Part shown: positions 63,575-64,000 of the stretch, piece by piece
Layout: each line of letters begins with the position of its first letter
Numbering within the stretch: position 1 is the stretch's first letter
NCBI GenBank assembly: GCA_950295325.1
Contig: OX485806.1
Coordinates: 18,972,001 to 19,036,000, forward strand
From: Polytrichum commune
Taxonomy: Eukaryota > Streptophyta > Polytrichopsida > Polytrichales > Polytrichaceae
Length of the DNA stretch: 64,000 nt
Direction of reading: 5' to 3'
Translations under genes and position numbers: made by a program
The notes under the pieces: generated by a model
What the model was told of the DNA's origin: nothing
The model's database searches: none
What the model saw: the letters and a program-made list of their open reading frames with translations, nothing else

Positions 63575-63985
63575 CTTTTGTTGAACCCCCTCATGTGTCT
63601 CTCTCATCAGTCCAAATTCTGTATTACAAAACAAATCTACAAAAGAATCGTCAGCTGGTAGTACTAGTGTGCCCTCGAAATAAATAATCGAGGCTCAGGT
63701 GATCTGCAATTTGCATGTGTGGCAGCCCCACATTGGCAGCTACCCAGGATAGCAACCAAATGTGCTTCTATTTCATAATACACATACAGTGGAGTGAGAT
63801 TTAACAAAGACGAGAAACATAAATCCTCGAAATTTTGTGAAACCGCCTCATGTCTCTCTCAGCCCAAACACATCTGCAAAAGTTTTTCAAGTACTACTGT
63901 GCCCTGGAAAATAATCGAGTTGAAGGTGATTTGAAATTGGCATGCATGGCAGCTGCATTGGTTGCTACCCAACGTAGCAATGAAC
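63575..63985. repeat. Direct repeat at the window end (period about 254 bp)
   Basis: TTTTGTTGAACCCCCTCATG (63578), GTGTGCCCTCGAAATAAATA, GTGGCAGC and GCTACCCAGGATAGCAA are matched in order by TTTTGTGAAACCGCCTCATG (63832), GTGCCCTGGAAAATAATCGA, ATGGCAGC and GCTACCCAACGTAGCAA. It may belong to the 3' flank of a gene beyond the window. Confidence 0.7.
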
Positions 63986-64000
63986 ATGAGAAGCTTGTAG

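Overview
The window looks like nuclear DNA of a land plant. It has spliced genes with GT-AG introns, plant-type TIR transposons and MITEs, many GA/CT microsatellites, and two recognisable housekeeping or cell-wall genes. A decayed DUF7869-type gene and a possible Rep-like element remnant lean towards a non-seed plant (moss, lycophyte or fern), but the sequence does not settle the lineage. I see no rRNA, tRNA, CRISPR array or organelle block.

Layout. 0-15 kb is transposon- and repeat-rich: Tourist-like (PIF/Harbinger) elements, a GC-rich TIR element, a pogo/Tigger-like element carrying about 0.95 kb of foreign sequence with splice-like signals, and a repeat whose core occurs in both orientations. 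15.7-22.8 kb is a tandem duplication (unit about 3.2 kb). Each unit holds one intronless 240-codon gene that I do not recognise, followed by decayed reiterations of the gene's own 3' end and a conserved stem-loop. 22.9-42.4 kb is gene-poor: a decayed ORF cluster at 23.2-24.2 kb, a 179-bp tandem repeat, a Stowaway MITE, two more pogo-like copies, a long hairpin and several dispersed repeats. 42.5-48.1 kb is a nine-exon UMP-CMP kinase gene with a mitochondrial-type N terminus. 51.1-57.1 kb is a four-exon GT92 gene of the galactan synthase (GALS) type; its intron 1 holds nested MITEs and a decoy splice acceptor. 58.4-61.3 kb is a DUF7869-type pseudogene. 62.2-63.3 kb is a fourth pogo-like copy, and the window ends in a direct repeat.

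The genes do not form a pathway. UMP-CMP kinase makes pyrimidine nucleoside diphosphates, and GALS-type enzymes extend pectic beta-1,4-galactan in the Golgi. The most distinctive material is (i) the pogo-like family, whose four deletion derivatives all keep a C-terminal PCNA-binding (PIP-box) motif; (ii) the duplicated unknown gene with reiterated 3' modules; and (iii) several structural repeats in introns of the two recognised genes that could affect splicing.
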